Assembly (NCBI GenBank): GCA_013042375.1
Contig: JABDQH010000006.1
Span: 1 to 53,198, forward strand
Direction of reading: 5' to 3'
Source: Woeseiaceae bacterium
GTDB taxonomy: Bacteria > Pseudomonadota > Gammaproteobacteria > Steroidobacterales > Woeseiaceae
Length of the DNA: 53,198 bases
In this document: piece by piece, positions 8,067-16,521 of the stretch
Numbering within the stretch: the first letter of the stretch is position 1
Layout: each line of letters begins with the position of its first letter
Notes under the pieces: generated by a model
Told to the model about the DNA's origin: nothing
The model's database searches: none
The model's input: the letters and a program-made list of their open reading frames with translations, nothing else
Position numbers and translations under genes: made by a program

Positions 8067-9464
8067 CTATTCCGACGCGGGCCGAAAGCGCGGCTCGGTG
8101 ATGGACATCTCGGTCACCGGGCCGTACCGGGCCACGGCGTCGCGGATGGCTTCGGCGTCGCCAACCAGCACGATGAGCAGGTTGTCGCTCACGGGATAGA
8201 CATCGCCGACCGCGGCGGCAAGCGTCTCCGGCGTCACGGCTTCGAGCGCCGTGCCGTAGGTGTCGATGTAGTCGCGGCCGAGCCCGTAGAGCTCCAGCCA
8301 CGCAAACGTCGTCGCCAGCGAGGCGGCCGTCTCGAGCGTCGGCGGGAACTGCCCCATGATGTAGTTGCGCGCCGACGCGACCATCTCCTCGTCGGCGCCG
8401 TCTTCGTGCAGCTTGCCGAGCAGCGCGATCGCCATGTCGATGGCCTCGACGGTCATGGCGGTTTCCGCCGACGAGCGAATCGTGACGTGCCCCGGCGTCG
8501 AGTGTTGTGCAACGGCCGACCGGGCTCCATAGGTGAGACCCGCCTCGACACGCAGCGCCGTCATGAGCATCGACGTGAAGCGGCCGCCGAACAGCGTGTT
8601 CGCAATGCGCAGGTCGGCACGCTGCGCGTAGTCGATGCCGACGCCGACGTTGCCCATCCAGAAATAGGTCTGTTGCGCGCCCGGCTTGTCGACGAGCAGC
8701 ACGCGCCGGCCCTCGATCCTGGGTGCCGGCTCGAGCGTCGGAAGCTCGCCGGACGCAGCCTCCCAGGCGCCGAACACCTCGCTGAGGCGGGCCTTCATCG
8801 CGGCCAGGTCGAAGTCGCCGACGACGGACAGGATCAGCCGGTCGCCGCCGAAATGGGCCTCGTAATGATGCTGCAGGTCGGCATGCTCGATGGCCGCGAG
8901 GGTGCTTTCGCTGCCGCGCGGCGCCTTGCCGTAGGCGTGGTCGCCAAAAATGAACGCGCCCGCATACGCGGGCATGAGGCCGCCAACGCTGCCGTCGCGC
9001 GCGGCGCTGATCAGGGCGCTCGCGCGCTCCCGCTCTTTCTCGAACTCGTCCTCGGCAAGCGCCGGGCGCATGAGCAGGTCCGCAACCAGCTCGATCATGA
9101 GCTCGACGTCACGCGACAGGAACTCGGCCGTCAGGTCAGTGGATTCGAGCGCGGCCGCGACGTCAACAAACCCGCCGACGCTCGCCGCCGCTTCCGCGAA
9201 GGCCGCCGCGTCCCGGCCGCCCGCGCCTTTTTGCAGCGCCGCGGCCAGCAGGTGCGACAGGCCGGCCTTGTCCGCCGGGTCCGTGACGCTGCCGCCGCGC
9301 ATCGTGGCCCGCATGCCGATTAACGGCACATCGTGCTTCTCGGCGAGCAGCAACACGGCGCCATTGTCGAGTACGACGCGCTCATAGTCCGGCAGGCGGA
9401 TATCCTGGGCCGTGGCCGCACCAGCGACGGCCAGCAGCGCAAGCAACAGGCAGCGAAGCTTCAT
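8067..9464 (-). CDS. Secreted M16-family peptidase homologue, zinc motif absent
   Basis: 465 residues with a signal peptide (MKLRCLLLALLAVAGAATAQ) and an M16 (pitrilysin/insulinase) double-domain fold. N-terminal landmarks are VVLDNGAVLLLAEKHDVPLI and GGSVTDPADKAGLSHLLAAA; the HxxEH zinc motif expected at the last position is replaced by GLSHLLAAAL. The C-terminal half keeps the family TYGARS and GQFPPTLET elements. In bacterial M16 pairs one subunit is commonly inactive and completes the chamber of an active partner. The upstream gene, overlapping by ATGA, encodes that active partner. Likely periplasmic or outer-membrane associated; substrate unknown. Confidence 0.88.
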   Translation of the reverse strand: MKLRCLLLALLAVAGAATAQDIRLPDYERVVLDNGAVLLLAEKHDVPLIGMRATMRGGSVTDPADKAGLSHLLAAALQKGAGGRDAAAFAEAAASVGGFVDVAAALESTDLTAEFLSRDVELMIELVADLLMRPALAEDEFEKERERASALISAARDGSVGGLMPAYAGAFIFGDHAYGKAPRGSESTLAAIEHADLQHHYEAHFGGDRLILSVVGDFDLAAMKARLSEVFGAWEAASGELPTLEPAPRIEGRRVLLVDKPGAQQTYFWMGNVGVGIDYAQRADLRIANTLFGGRFTSMLMTALRVEAGLTYGARSAVAQHSTPGHVTIRSSAETAMTVEAIDMAIALLGKLHEDGADEEMVASARNYIMGQFPPTLETAASLATTFAWLELYGLGRDYIDTYGTALEAVTPETLAAAVGDVYPVSDNLLIVLVGDAEAIRDAVARYGPVTEMSITEPRFRPASE

Positions 9465-11143
9465 TGCGCCTCATCCCCGGCCGGCGCGTGCAAGATGCCG
9501 ACCGTCATGTTCTCGCGCCGGAACATCGCCGCAGCCACCGACTGCAGCGCTTCGGGCGTCGTCTCGGCAAGCTTCTCGGGAACGGCGAACAGCGTTTCGT
9601 AATCGCCGTTGAAAACCTCGTAGTTGCCGAGCGCCGATGCCTTGCCCCGGATCGTCTCCAGCTCGCGCCAGAATGCCGCCAGCTGCAGGTTGCGCGCCTT
9701 TTCGAGCTCGGCCTCGTCGACCCCCTGCGTTGCTGCGCGATCGAGTTCTTCGAGCAGGCGCGCTTCGGCCGCGGCGACGTCGCCGCCGGGCGGCAGCGTC
9801 AGGTAAAAGTAGACGAGCCCCGGGTCGAAGCCGGCCGAGTCATAGACGCCGACCGAGACCGCGAGCCCTTCTTCTTCAACCAGAGCGCGATGCAGGCGCG
9901 AGGAATCACCCTCGCCGAGAATCGACAGCAGCAGCGAACGTTGCAAGGCATCCTCGTCATCGGCCGCGCCGCCGTGAAAGGCGACGTGCAACAGCGGTGT
10001 TTGCGCGTCTTTTTCGATCACGAAGCGGCGCTCGCCACGCTGCCCGGGCTCGACGATGGTGATGGCCGGCGGCGGATGTTGCCGCGGGATCGGCGAGAAA
10101 TACTGGTCTGCGAGCAGGTAAATTTCCTCGGGCGTGACGTCGCCTGAGAAGATCATCGTGATGTTGTTGGGCGCGTAATACGTGCGGAAAAAGTCCTCGA
10201 GGTCCTGCTGGGTCCAGTTCTCGATGTCGGTGGGCCAGCCGATCACCGGATTCTGGTAGGGGTGCGCCACGTATGCATTGGCGAACATCTGTTCGAACAG
10301 GATACCGAAGTTACTGTCGTCGATGCGCTGGCGTCGCTCCGAGTACACGGCGCCGCGTTCGGTCTCGACGACGCCGCGATCGATCGCGAGGTTCAAGAGG
10401 CGGTCGCTTTCGAGCTCGATCACGGTTTCGAGCGCCGAGCGCGGAAACCAGTCCATGTAGACCGTGACGTCCTTGCTCGTGGACGCGTTGTTGGCACCGC
10501 CCGCGGCTTCCATCTCGCTATCGAACTCGCCCTGGTCGCGAGACTTCGTGCCGTTGAACATCATGTGCTCGAAGAAATGCGCGATGCCGGTCACGCCCGG
10601 GTATTCGTTGCGCCCGCCGGCGCGCACGAAGTAGTAGAGCGCGACGTTGGGAATGTCGTGATCGGGCCATACGATCACCTCGAGACCATTGGGCAGATTG
10701 AAAGAAGCGATCTCTTTCGGGACATCGGCTCTCGCCGAAAAATCGAACACGGGCCGGATCGGGAATTCCTCGAGCGTCTCCTTGGGCGGCGGCGTGAACT
10801 CGGGCAGCAGGCGCTCGCCGATGACCGCGGCGAAGCCGAGCACCGCCAGCACGGCGACGGCGGCGTTGAGCTTCTGGCCGGTCTTGTAGACGATTGATTG
10901 CGTCTGATCGACGGCGACGGCTTTCTGCAAACCGGCCGGTGTAATCTCGTAGGTCCACGCGAAGATCAATGCAACCGGGAAACCGACGGCCAGCAACAGC
11001 AACATGTAGTCACTGATCCACGGCGACAGCCCGAGCCCGTCGACGCTGCGCCGGACCACCCAGACCAGCAGCCAACTCGCCACCGCGTATAGCAGGGCGA
11101 CCTTGAAGACGTTGCGTCGCCTTAGTTCGGAGAACAGGGACAT
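9461..11143 (-). CDS. Membrane-anchored M16 zinc protease with FxxELRRRNVF-type N-terminal domain
   Basis: 560 residues. Residues 1-115 are MSLFSELRRRNVFKVALLYA with hydrophobic segments and AWTYEITPAGLQ, a module normally seen in front of TPR, cyclase or protein-kinase-like proteins. A third hydrophobic segment (AAVAVLAVLGFAAVIGERLL) leads into an M16 peptidase domain with an intact zinc site HFFEHMMF (HxxEH, ~190-194) and a downstream ERGAVYSERR helix carrying the third ligand. Predicted topology puts the protease outside the inner membrane. The ATGA overlap with the inactive M16 gene implies co-translation as a pair. The start ATG lies 10 bases after the ABC permease stop. This domain combination is unusual. 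Confidence 0.88.
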   Translation of the reverse strand: MSLFSELRRRNVFKVALLYAVASWLLVWVVRRSVDGLGLSPWISDYMLLLLAVGFPVALIFAWTYEITPAGLQKAVAVDQTQSIVYKTGQKLNAAVAVLAVLGFAAVIGERLLPEFTPPPKETLEEFPIRPVFDFSARADVPKEIASFNLPNGLEVIVWPDHDIPNVALYYFVRAGGRNEYPGVTGIAHFFEHMMFNGTKSRDQGEFDSEMEAAGGANNASTSKDVTVYMDWFPRSALETVIELESDRLLNLAIDRGVVETERGAVYSERRQRIDDSNFGILFEQMFANAYVAHPYQNPVIGWPTDIENWTQQDLEDFFRTYYAPNNITMIFSGDVTPEEIYLLADQYFSPIPRQHPPPAITIVEPGQRGERRFVIEKDAQTPLLHVAFHGGAADDEDALQRSLLLSILGEGDSSRLHRALVEEEGLAVSVGVYDSAGFDPGLVYFYLTLPPGGDVAAAEARLLEELDRAATQGVDEAELEKARNLQLAAFWRELETIRGKASALGNYEVFNGDYETLFAVPEKLAETTPEALQSVAAAMFRRENMTVGILHAPAGDEAQ

Positions 11144-11153
11144 GGCTCGTATT

Positions 11154-12332
11154 CTAGCCGAGCAGCCCTTCGCGGCGATACAGGCGGGCGCAGAGCAGGG
11201 TCAGGACGATGCCGATGAAAAGGGTGCTGAGCACCGAAATTGCGACGTGTAGAGCGTTGATCGGCTCGTTCTTGACCATGTCGACGAGCAGCAGGTGCTG
11301 GCTGAGCGAAGGGATAAACATGAACTCGGTGCGCGGTCTCAGCATCAGGATGCTGACCACGAGTATCGGCAGGGTCGGGGCCAGCAGCACGACGCTGAGC
11401 CAGGTCTGGGCCTCGCGGTAGCTCTTGGTGAACGATGCGACCAGCGTCATCAGGGCGCTGCCCAGCAGGACGAAGGGCAGGAATATAAGAAATGTCGCGA
11501 GCACGACAGGTACGCCGAAATTCGGTGTCATGCCGAGCTGTTCGAGCGGCATGAAGCCGAGTGCGAAATAAAACGCCGTCAGGCTGAGGAGCATCGACAG
11601 GGCCATGAACAGGCAGGTAGCCGCGATTTTGCCGAAGATGAGCTGCGAACGCGTGACGGGAAGCGACAACAGCGGTTCCAGGGATCCGCGTTCGCGCTCG
11701 CCGGCCGTCGTGTCGATGGCCAGGTACATGCCGCCCATCAGCGAAGCGAAGATGAAGAAGTAACTCATCATGCCGAGCAGGATCGCCGAGCGCCCGCTCG
11801 GCGTCGAAACGTCGACCTCGTCGATGTTGATGGCCTGCAGTGCGCGCGGGTTGACGCCGCGCGCGACGATGCGCAGGCCGGACAGGAGCTGGCCATAGTC
11901 ACGCACGGCACCGCGCAGGCGCCGCGCGTCCCGGTCAGCGTCGCGATTGGCCTGGTCCGAAACGATGCGCACGAGGGCGGGCGTCATCCCGGCAAGCTGT
12001 TCCGCGAAATCTTCGGGGATTACGAGGATGACGTCGTGTTCGCCGGTCTTGACGGCTTCCATGGCGGCGTCCAGATCCGCCGGTCCGCCGACCGCGTCGA
12101 TGTTCCGGCTGCGCAGGAAGCTGACGAGGTTCGGTGCGCGCTGTGCCCCGATGACGGGCAGCTCGAGCGTTTGCTCGGCGTTCTCGAGCGAGCGCTCGAT
12201 CGACAGGTTGATAACGAACGCGAACAGCAGCGGGCCGAAAATCGGCCCCATGAGCAGCGCGGACATGAGCGTGCGTCGGTCGCGGATATTGTCGACGACT
12301 TCCTTTATGAAGACCGTGAACGTGGTTCCCAT
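11154..12332 (-). CDS. ABC-2 type permease, NatB-like
   Basis: About 392 residues. One N-terminal membrane segment (LLMGPIFGPLLFAFVINL) is followed by a large extracytoplasmic domain (~40-165), then about five membrane segments in the second half, including GMMSYFFIFASLMGGMYLAI and the TAGERERGSLEPLLSLPV coupling region typical of ABC-2/NatB permeases. It should pair with the adjacent ATPase to export an unknown substrate; NatAB of Bacillus extrudes sodium, but related systems move peptides or lipids. Its ATG overlaps the ATPase stop in a TGATG arrangement (a GTG at 12335 is the alternative), so the two are translationally coupled. Confidence 0.88.
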   Translation of the reverse strand: MGTTFTVFIKEVVDNIRDRRTLMSALLMGPIFGPLLFAFVINLSIERSLENAEQTLELPVIGAQRAPNLVSFLRSRNIDAVGGPADLDAAMEAVKTGEHDVILVIPEDFAEQLAGMTPALVRIVSDQANRDADRDARRLRGAVRDYGQLLSGLRIVARGVNPRALQAINIDEVDVSTPSGRSAILLGMMSYFFIFASLMGGMYLAIDTTAGERERGSLEPLLSLPVTRSQLIFGKIAATCLFMALSMLLSLTAFYFALGFMPLEQLGMTPNFGVPVVLATFLIFLPFVLLGSALMTLVASFTKSYREAQTWLSVVLLAPTLPILVVSILMLRPRTEFMFIPSLSQHLLLVDMVKNEPINALHVAISVLSTLFIGIVLTLLCARLYRREGLLG

Positions 12333-13060
12333 CACGCGGGCTCCACGAGCTGTATCGCTTCCACAAACGCGTCCTCGATATCCTCGCAGCCCGTGCGCTC
12401 GCGAATGCCGTCGATGGAGTCATCGATCGCGACCCGGCCGTGCGCGATGATGCAGATGTCGTCACACAGCGCCGCGACCTCCTGCATGATGTGGCTCGAG
12501 AAAAGCACGCAGCGGCCCTCGTTCCTGAGCTTCAGGATCAGCTCGCGCAACGAGCGCGTCGCCATGACGTCGAGCCCGCTCGTCGGCTCGTCGAGGATGA
12601 TGTTGCGCGGGTCGTGCACGAGCGAGCGGGCCAGGGCAACCTTGGTGCGCTGGCCATGCGAAAAGCCTTTGGTGCGGCGATCCGCGAAATCCTCGATCTC
12701 CAGCAGCCGCACGATCTCCGCGATGCGGTCGGGTATTTCGGCCTTGTCGACGCGGCAGAGCCGCGCGAAGTACTCGATGTTTTCGCGGGCCGTCAGGTGT
12801 GGATAAAGCCCGGAACCGTGTGGCAGCGCGCCGAGCCGCTTGCGGGCCGCGAGCTGATCGCTGACGACGTCGATGCCGTCGACATGTGCTGTGCCGGCGT
12901 CGGGCTCGAGGACCGTGTACAGGATGCGCAGCGTCGTCGATTTGCCTGCGCCGTTCGGCCCGAGCAAGCCCGTGATCTTGCCGTCGGGCGCGTCGAAGCT
13001 GACGCCGCGAACGGCGCGCACCTTGCCGAACGCCTTGTGGATGTCTCTGACCGAAATCAC
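12332..13060 (-). CDS. ABC transporter ATP-binding protein, NatA-like
   Basis: 242 residues from a GTG at 13060 (ISVRDIHKAFGKVRAVRGVS). Walker A is GLLGPNGAGKS, the signature is FSHGQRTKVALARS (usual LSGGQ changed to FSHGQ), Walker B is NIILDEPTSGLD, and the switch histidine is in FSSHIMQE. It energises the neighbouring permease. A longer frame reaching 13117 exists, but GTG at 13060 overlaps the upstream stop as GTGA and starts where the family does. FSHGQ is common in NatA-type proteins and need not impair function. Confidence 0.92.
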   Translation of the reverse strand: MISVRDIHKAFGKVRAVRGVSFDAPDGKITGLLGPNGAGKSTTLRILYTVLEPDAGTAHVDGIDVVSDQLAARKRLGALPHGSGLYPHLTARENIEYFARLCRVDKAEIPDRIAEIVRLLEIEDFADRRTKGFSHGQRTKVALARSLVHDPRNIILDEPTSGLDVMATRSLRELILKLRNEGRCVLFSSHIMQEVAALCDDICIIAHGRVAIDDSIDGIRERTGCEDIEDAFVEAIQLVEPA

Positions 13061-14529
13061 GGCGCCGGCCCGGAGAAATCGAGGAAGAACGGCGTTACGA
13101 AGCTGCGCTCCATGCACGCCGTGTCGAGCGACAGCGGGTCGCGAGTGTCGACGAAGTCGGAGACGATGCGGCCCATGCAGCCGACCACGATCTGGCCGTG
13201 GCCCTGTTGCTTGCCGATGAGGTGGGTCGCTGTTCTCAGGTCGACGGCGGCCATCTCGGCATAGCGCGGCGGTGTGATCGGGTCGGCATCGCCCGACAGC
13301 AACAGGAACGGGATGTCGCTGTCGACGGGCACCTTGAATTCGGGGTCGAGGGGCCCGGACGGCCAGATTTCACACATCGCCTCGAGCGTCTCGAGCTGAA
13401 ACGCCCCCATGTAGCTGGCCTCGATACTTTCGCGATCGACCGACGCGCGGTCGATAAAAGGCACGTCCTCGGTGCACATAACCGAGTTGTGCATACCGAT
13501 CGCCAGGGCATCGCGCATCGCGATGGCCGTCAGCATGAACTGCGATGCGAGCGGCCCGAAGTTCCCTTGTCCGGCCTCGTGTACGAGCAGCGGCAGCAGG
13601 GCGATCGTGTTGGCGTTGTAAACGAGCAGCCGTACGGCGCCGGCAAACTGGCCGATGCCGAAACGTACCGCTTCCATGCGTCCCGTATTCGGGTGCGGCG
13701 CGGTAACCTCGACGGGTGCTTCGCGCAGCTCGGCAACGACGCGCGCAAAGGTCGCGTCGATGTCGGGGAATGCCGCAGCGCACGCCTCGTCTTGAGCGCA
13801 GCGCGCCAGGATGTTGTCGACGGCCTTCTGGCTCATCGTCGCGATTTCGGGACCGAGTGAGATTTGCGGCGGCACGACGCCGTCGATGATGACGCTGCGC
13901 GTTACTTCGGGATAGCGGCGCGCGAAGTGCTGGGCAACGCGCGAGCCGTAGGAGACGCCGTACAGGTTCAGCGCCGTGTAGCCGAGAGCGGCGCGCACGG
14001 CCTCCAGGTCGGTGACGGCGACGCTGGTCGTGAACCAGCGCGGATCGTGCGGCAGGCTATCGAGGCATTCCGCGGTGTAAGCGATGATCTCCTCGATACC
14101 GAACTCGGTCTCGAACAGCAGCGCCTCGTCGTCGATCGGGCAATCCATGGTCGCGGATTCCCCGGTGCCGCGCTGGTCGACGAGCAGGATGTCGCGATCG
14201 CGACGCAGCGGCTCGAAGGCGGCACGGGCCGTCAGGTAGAACTCGACCGTGCCCTGGCCGGGCCCGCCTGCGATCGGCACGATGGCGTCAGTCGCCGGGC
14301 TCAGGTTGAGCGCGGGCACCACGGCCACGCGAATCCGGATCTGCGGGGAGCCGGAGTCGTCCGGGTTCTCCGGCCGCAGCATCGTGCCGCAGCGTGCCTT
14401 GGTACCTGGAGAGCCCGGGCCGATGCTGATGCGGCACTCCTCGAGTTCGAGCGGCTCGGCGCCACTAATGACGGGCTGGGCCAGCAGCAGGAGCGCAGGA
14501 AACAGGAGACGAGCGGCGCTTGTTGTCAT
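13057..14529 (-). CDS. Secreted alpha/beta-hydrolase, tripeptidyl aminopeptidase (TAP)-like
   Basis: 490 residues from ATG 14529, with a signal peptide (TTSAARLLFPALLLLAQPVI...). The oxyanion turn is IAGGPGQGT, then VDQRGTGES, the nucleophile elbow GVSYGS, an Asp in LSGDADPITP and a final His in GKQQGHGQ: a complete Ser-Asp-His set. The TAP-like C-terminal region fits the S33/TAP family that removes short peptides from protein N-termini. Upstream in-frame codons to 14634 lack signal-like sequence and were dropped. It is first in a five-gene minus-strand unit and shares a 4-base GTGA overlap with the ABC ATPase, so its job is probably linked to that exporter. Confidence 0.87.
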   Translation of the reverse strand: MTTSAARLLFPALLLLAQPVISGAEPLELEECRISIGPGSPGTKARCGTMLRPENPDDSGSPQIRIRVAVVPALNLSPATDAIVPIAGGPGQGTVEFYLTARAAFEPLRRDRDILLVDQRGTGESATMDCPIDDEALLFETEFGIEEIIAYTAECLDSLPHDPRWFTTSVAVTDLEAVRAALGYTALNLYGVSYGSRVAQHFARRYPEVTRSVIIDGVVPPQISLGPEIATMSQKAVDNILARCAQDEACAAAFPDIDATFARVVAELREAPVEVTAPHPNTGRMEAVRFGIGQFAGAVRLLVYNANTIALLPLLVHEAGQGNFGPLASQFMLTAIAMRDALAIGMHNSVMCTEDVPFIDRASVDRESIEASYMGAFQLETLEAMCEIWPSGPLDPEFKVPVDSDIPFLLLSGDADPITPPRYAEMAAVDLRTATHLIGKQQGHGQIVVGCMGRIVSDFVDTRDPLSLDTACMERSFVTPFFLDFSGPAP

Positions 14530-14618
14530 TTTTTGCCACGCCTGGGAGGGGAGCCGGCTATCTTCGCCAAAGCCCTGACAATAGTAAAGATTCGGTGGTA
14601 ACCGCCCGGGCCAGCGAC

Positions 14619-14624
14619 TAGAAT
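14619..14624 (+). promoter_or_regulatory. Possible -10 box for mnmG
   Basis: TAGAAT about 34 bases before the mnmG ATG in the divergent gap 14530-14657. The -35 position holds only TGGTAA at 17-base spacing, so this is a weak prediction. Confidence 0.3.
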
Positions 14625-14657
14625 TCCGGGCCACCCTGACTGGTTATTTTTTGAGCA

Positions 14658-16496
14658 ATGTCCGAGTACGACGTCATCGTGATCGGCGGCGGTCACGCCG
14701 GTACGGAAGCCTGCCTGGCTGCCGCGCGAAGCGGTGCCCGGACGCTGCTCGTGACGCACCGCGTTGCCACGCTCGGGCAGATGAGCTGCAACCCGGCCAT
14801 CGGCGGCATTGGCAAGGGCCACCTGACGCGCGAGATCGATGCACTGGGCGGCGCGATGGCGCGCGCCATCGATCGCGCCGGGATCCAGTTCCGCACGCTC
14901 AACGCATCGAAGGGCGCCGCCGTGCGGGCGACGCGCGCGCAGGCGGACCGCGAGCTCTATCGAGCGGCGATCCGCGGCATGATTCTCGGTCAGCAGAATC
15001 TCGAGATCGTCGAGGCATCGGTCGACGACCTCGTCGTCGACGGCGAGCGGGTCGCGGGTGTAGTGACCGACTCGGGCCAGCGTTACTTGGCGCGCACGGT
15101 CGTGTTGACGACGGGCACGTTTCTCGGCGGCCGCATCCTCGTCGGCAGGACCGAACGCGCCGGTGGCCGCGTCGGCGACGCGCCCTCGATCCGGCTTGCC
15201 GAGCGGCTGCGCGAAATGCCGTTCAAGGTGGCGCGCCTCAAGACGGGCACGCCGCCGCGGCTCGATGGCCGCACGCTCGATTTTTCCGTCATGCAGGAGC
15301 AGCCTGGCGACACGCCCGTGCCCGTGTTCTCGTTCCTCGGCCGGCGCAGCGAACACCCGCGGCAGCTTTCCTGCTTCATGACCAAAACAACCGAGGCGAC
15401 GCACGACATCCTGCGTGCCTCGCTCGATGCGTCGCCGATGTTCTCCGGGCTCATCGAAGGCGTCGGCCCGCGCTATTGTCCGTCGATCGAAGACAAGATC
15501 GTGCGCTTTGCCGAGCGCGATTCGCACCAGGTATTCGTCGAGCCCGAAGGGCTGACGACCGACGTCGTGTACCCGAACGGTATCTCGACGAGTATGCCGG
15601 CCGCCATCCAGGAGCGCTTCGTGCGCACGATCCCCGGGTTCGGCCACGCGGTCATCACGCAGCCCGGCTACGCGATCGAGTACGACTACTTCGATCCGCG
15701 CGACCTTAAAACCACGCTCGAGACCCGGCACGTGCAGAACCTGTACTTCGCCGGACAGATCAACGGAACGACGGGTTACGAGGAGGCCGGCGCGCAGGGC
15801 CTGCTCGCCGGGCTCAACGCCGCCCGCCGGGCGCACGACGAAGACGAGTGGTTCCCGGCGCGGCACGAGGCCTACCTCGGCGTACTCGTCGACGACCTCG
15901 TCACGCGCGGCGTATCGGAGCCCTACCGCATGTTCACGAGCCGCGCCGAGTATCGGCTGATGCTGCGCGAGGACAACGCGGACCTCCGGCTGACGCCGCG
16001 GGGCCGCGAGTTCGGGCTCGTCGACGACGAACGCTGGGCCGCTTTCGGCGCCAAGTGCGAAGCCGTCGAGGCCGAGCAGCGGCGCCTCGGCAATACGCCC
16101 GTGGAAGGCACCCGAGCCGCGGCGCTCCTGAAGCGGCCGGAACTCGGCTATGCGGACGTTGCCGACCGGGTCGGTCGCAGCGCGGCGCTGGAGTCCATGC
16201 CTGACGAGCAGCGCGAGCAGGTCGAGCTGCAGGTCGAGGTGCAGGCCAAGTACCAGGGTTATATCGAGCGGCAGGAGCGGGAAGTCGCGAAGCATGCGAA
16301 ACACGAGTCGCTGCGTCTTCCCGGGAACATCGATTACGAAGCCGTCGAAGGGCTCTCCCACGAGGCGCGGCAACGGCTGAGCGAGGCGCGCCCGGTGACA
16401 CTCGGCCAGGCTTCACGGCTCGAGGGCATGACGCCGTCGGCCGTGTCGCTGATCCTCGTGCACCTGAAGAAGCGGCAGCTGCAGAAGAGCGCCTGA
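14658..16496 (+). CDS. mnmG: tRNA uridine-5-carboxymethylaminomethyl modification enzyme MnmG
   Basis: 612 residues (E. coli 629). The FAD-binding [17 protein letters not shown] is at residues ~10-26, followed by [32 protein letters not shown], the conserved [15 protein letters not shown] and a helical C-terminal domain that binds MnmE. It works with MnmE on U34 of tRNAs. All landmark motifs are intact. In many relatives rsmG-parA-parB follows directly; here they lie about 18.5 kb downstream, with a peptide importer next instead. Confidence 0.97.
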   Translation: MSEYDVIVIGGGHAGTEACLAAARSGARTLLVTHRVATLGQMSCNPAIGGIGKGHLTREIDALGGAMARAIDRAGIQFRTLNASKGAAVRATRAQADRELYRAAIRGMILGQQNLEIVEASVDDLVVDGERVAGVVTDSGQRYLARTVVLTTGTFLGGRILVGRTERAGGRVGDAPSIRLAERLREMPFKVARLKTGTPPRLDGRTLDFSVMQEQPGDTPVPVFSFLGRRSEHPRQLSCFMTKTTEATHDILRASLDASPMFSGLIEGVGPRYCPSIEDKIVRFAERDSHQVFVEPEGLTTDVVYPNGISTSMPAAIQERFVRTIPGFGHAVITQPGYAIEYDYFDPRDLKTTLETRHVQNLYFAGQINGTTGYEEAGAQGLLAGLNAARRAHDEDEWFPARHEAYLGVLVDDLVTRGVSEPYRMFTSRAEYRLMLREDNADLRLTPRGREFGLVDDERWAAFGAKCEAVEAEQRRLGNTPVEGTRAAALLKRPELGYADVADRVGRSAALESMPDEQREQVELQVEVQAKYQGYIERQEREVAKHAKHESLRLPGNIDYEAVEGLSHEARQRLSEARPVTLGQASRLEGMTPSAVSLILVHLKKRQLQKSA

Positions 16497-16521
16497 TGCC
16501 GCCAGCGGGTATGCTTCGCTC

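Noticed and set aside
13061..13117. Longer start for the ABC ATPase at 13117
   Set aside because: The family begins at ISVRDIHKAF, and GTG 13060 gives the GTGA overlap used throughout this operon.
14526..16373. 615-codon open frame antisense to mnmG
   Set aside because: GC-rich genes produce long antisense frames. mnmG on the plus strand has every family motif, while the antisense product is Arg/Asp/Val-rich with no recognisable domain.
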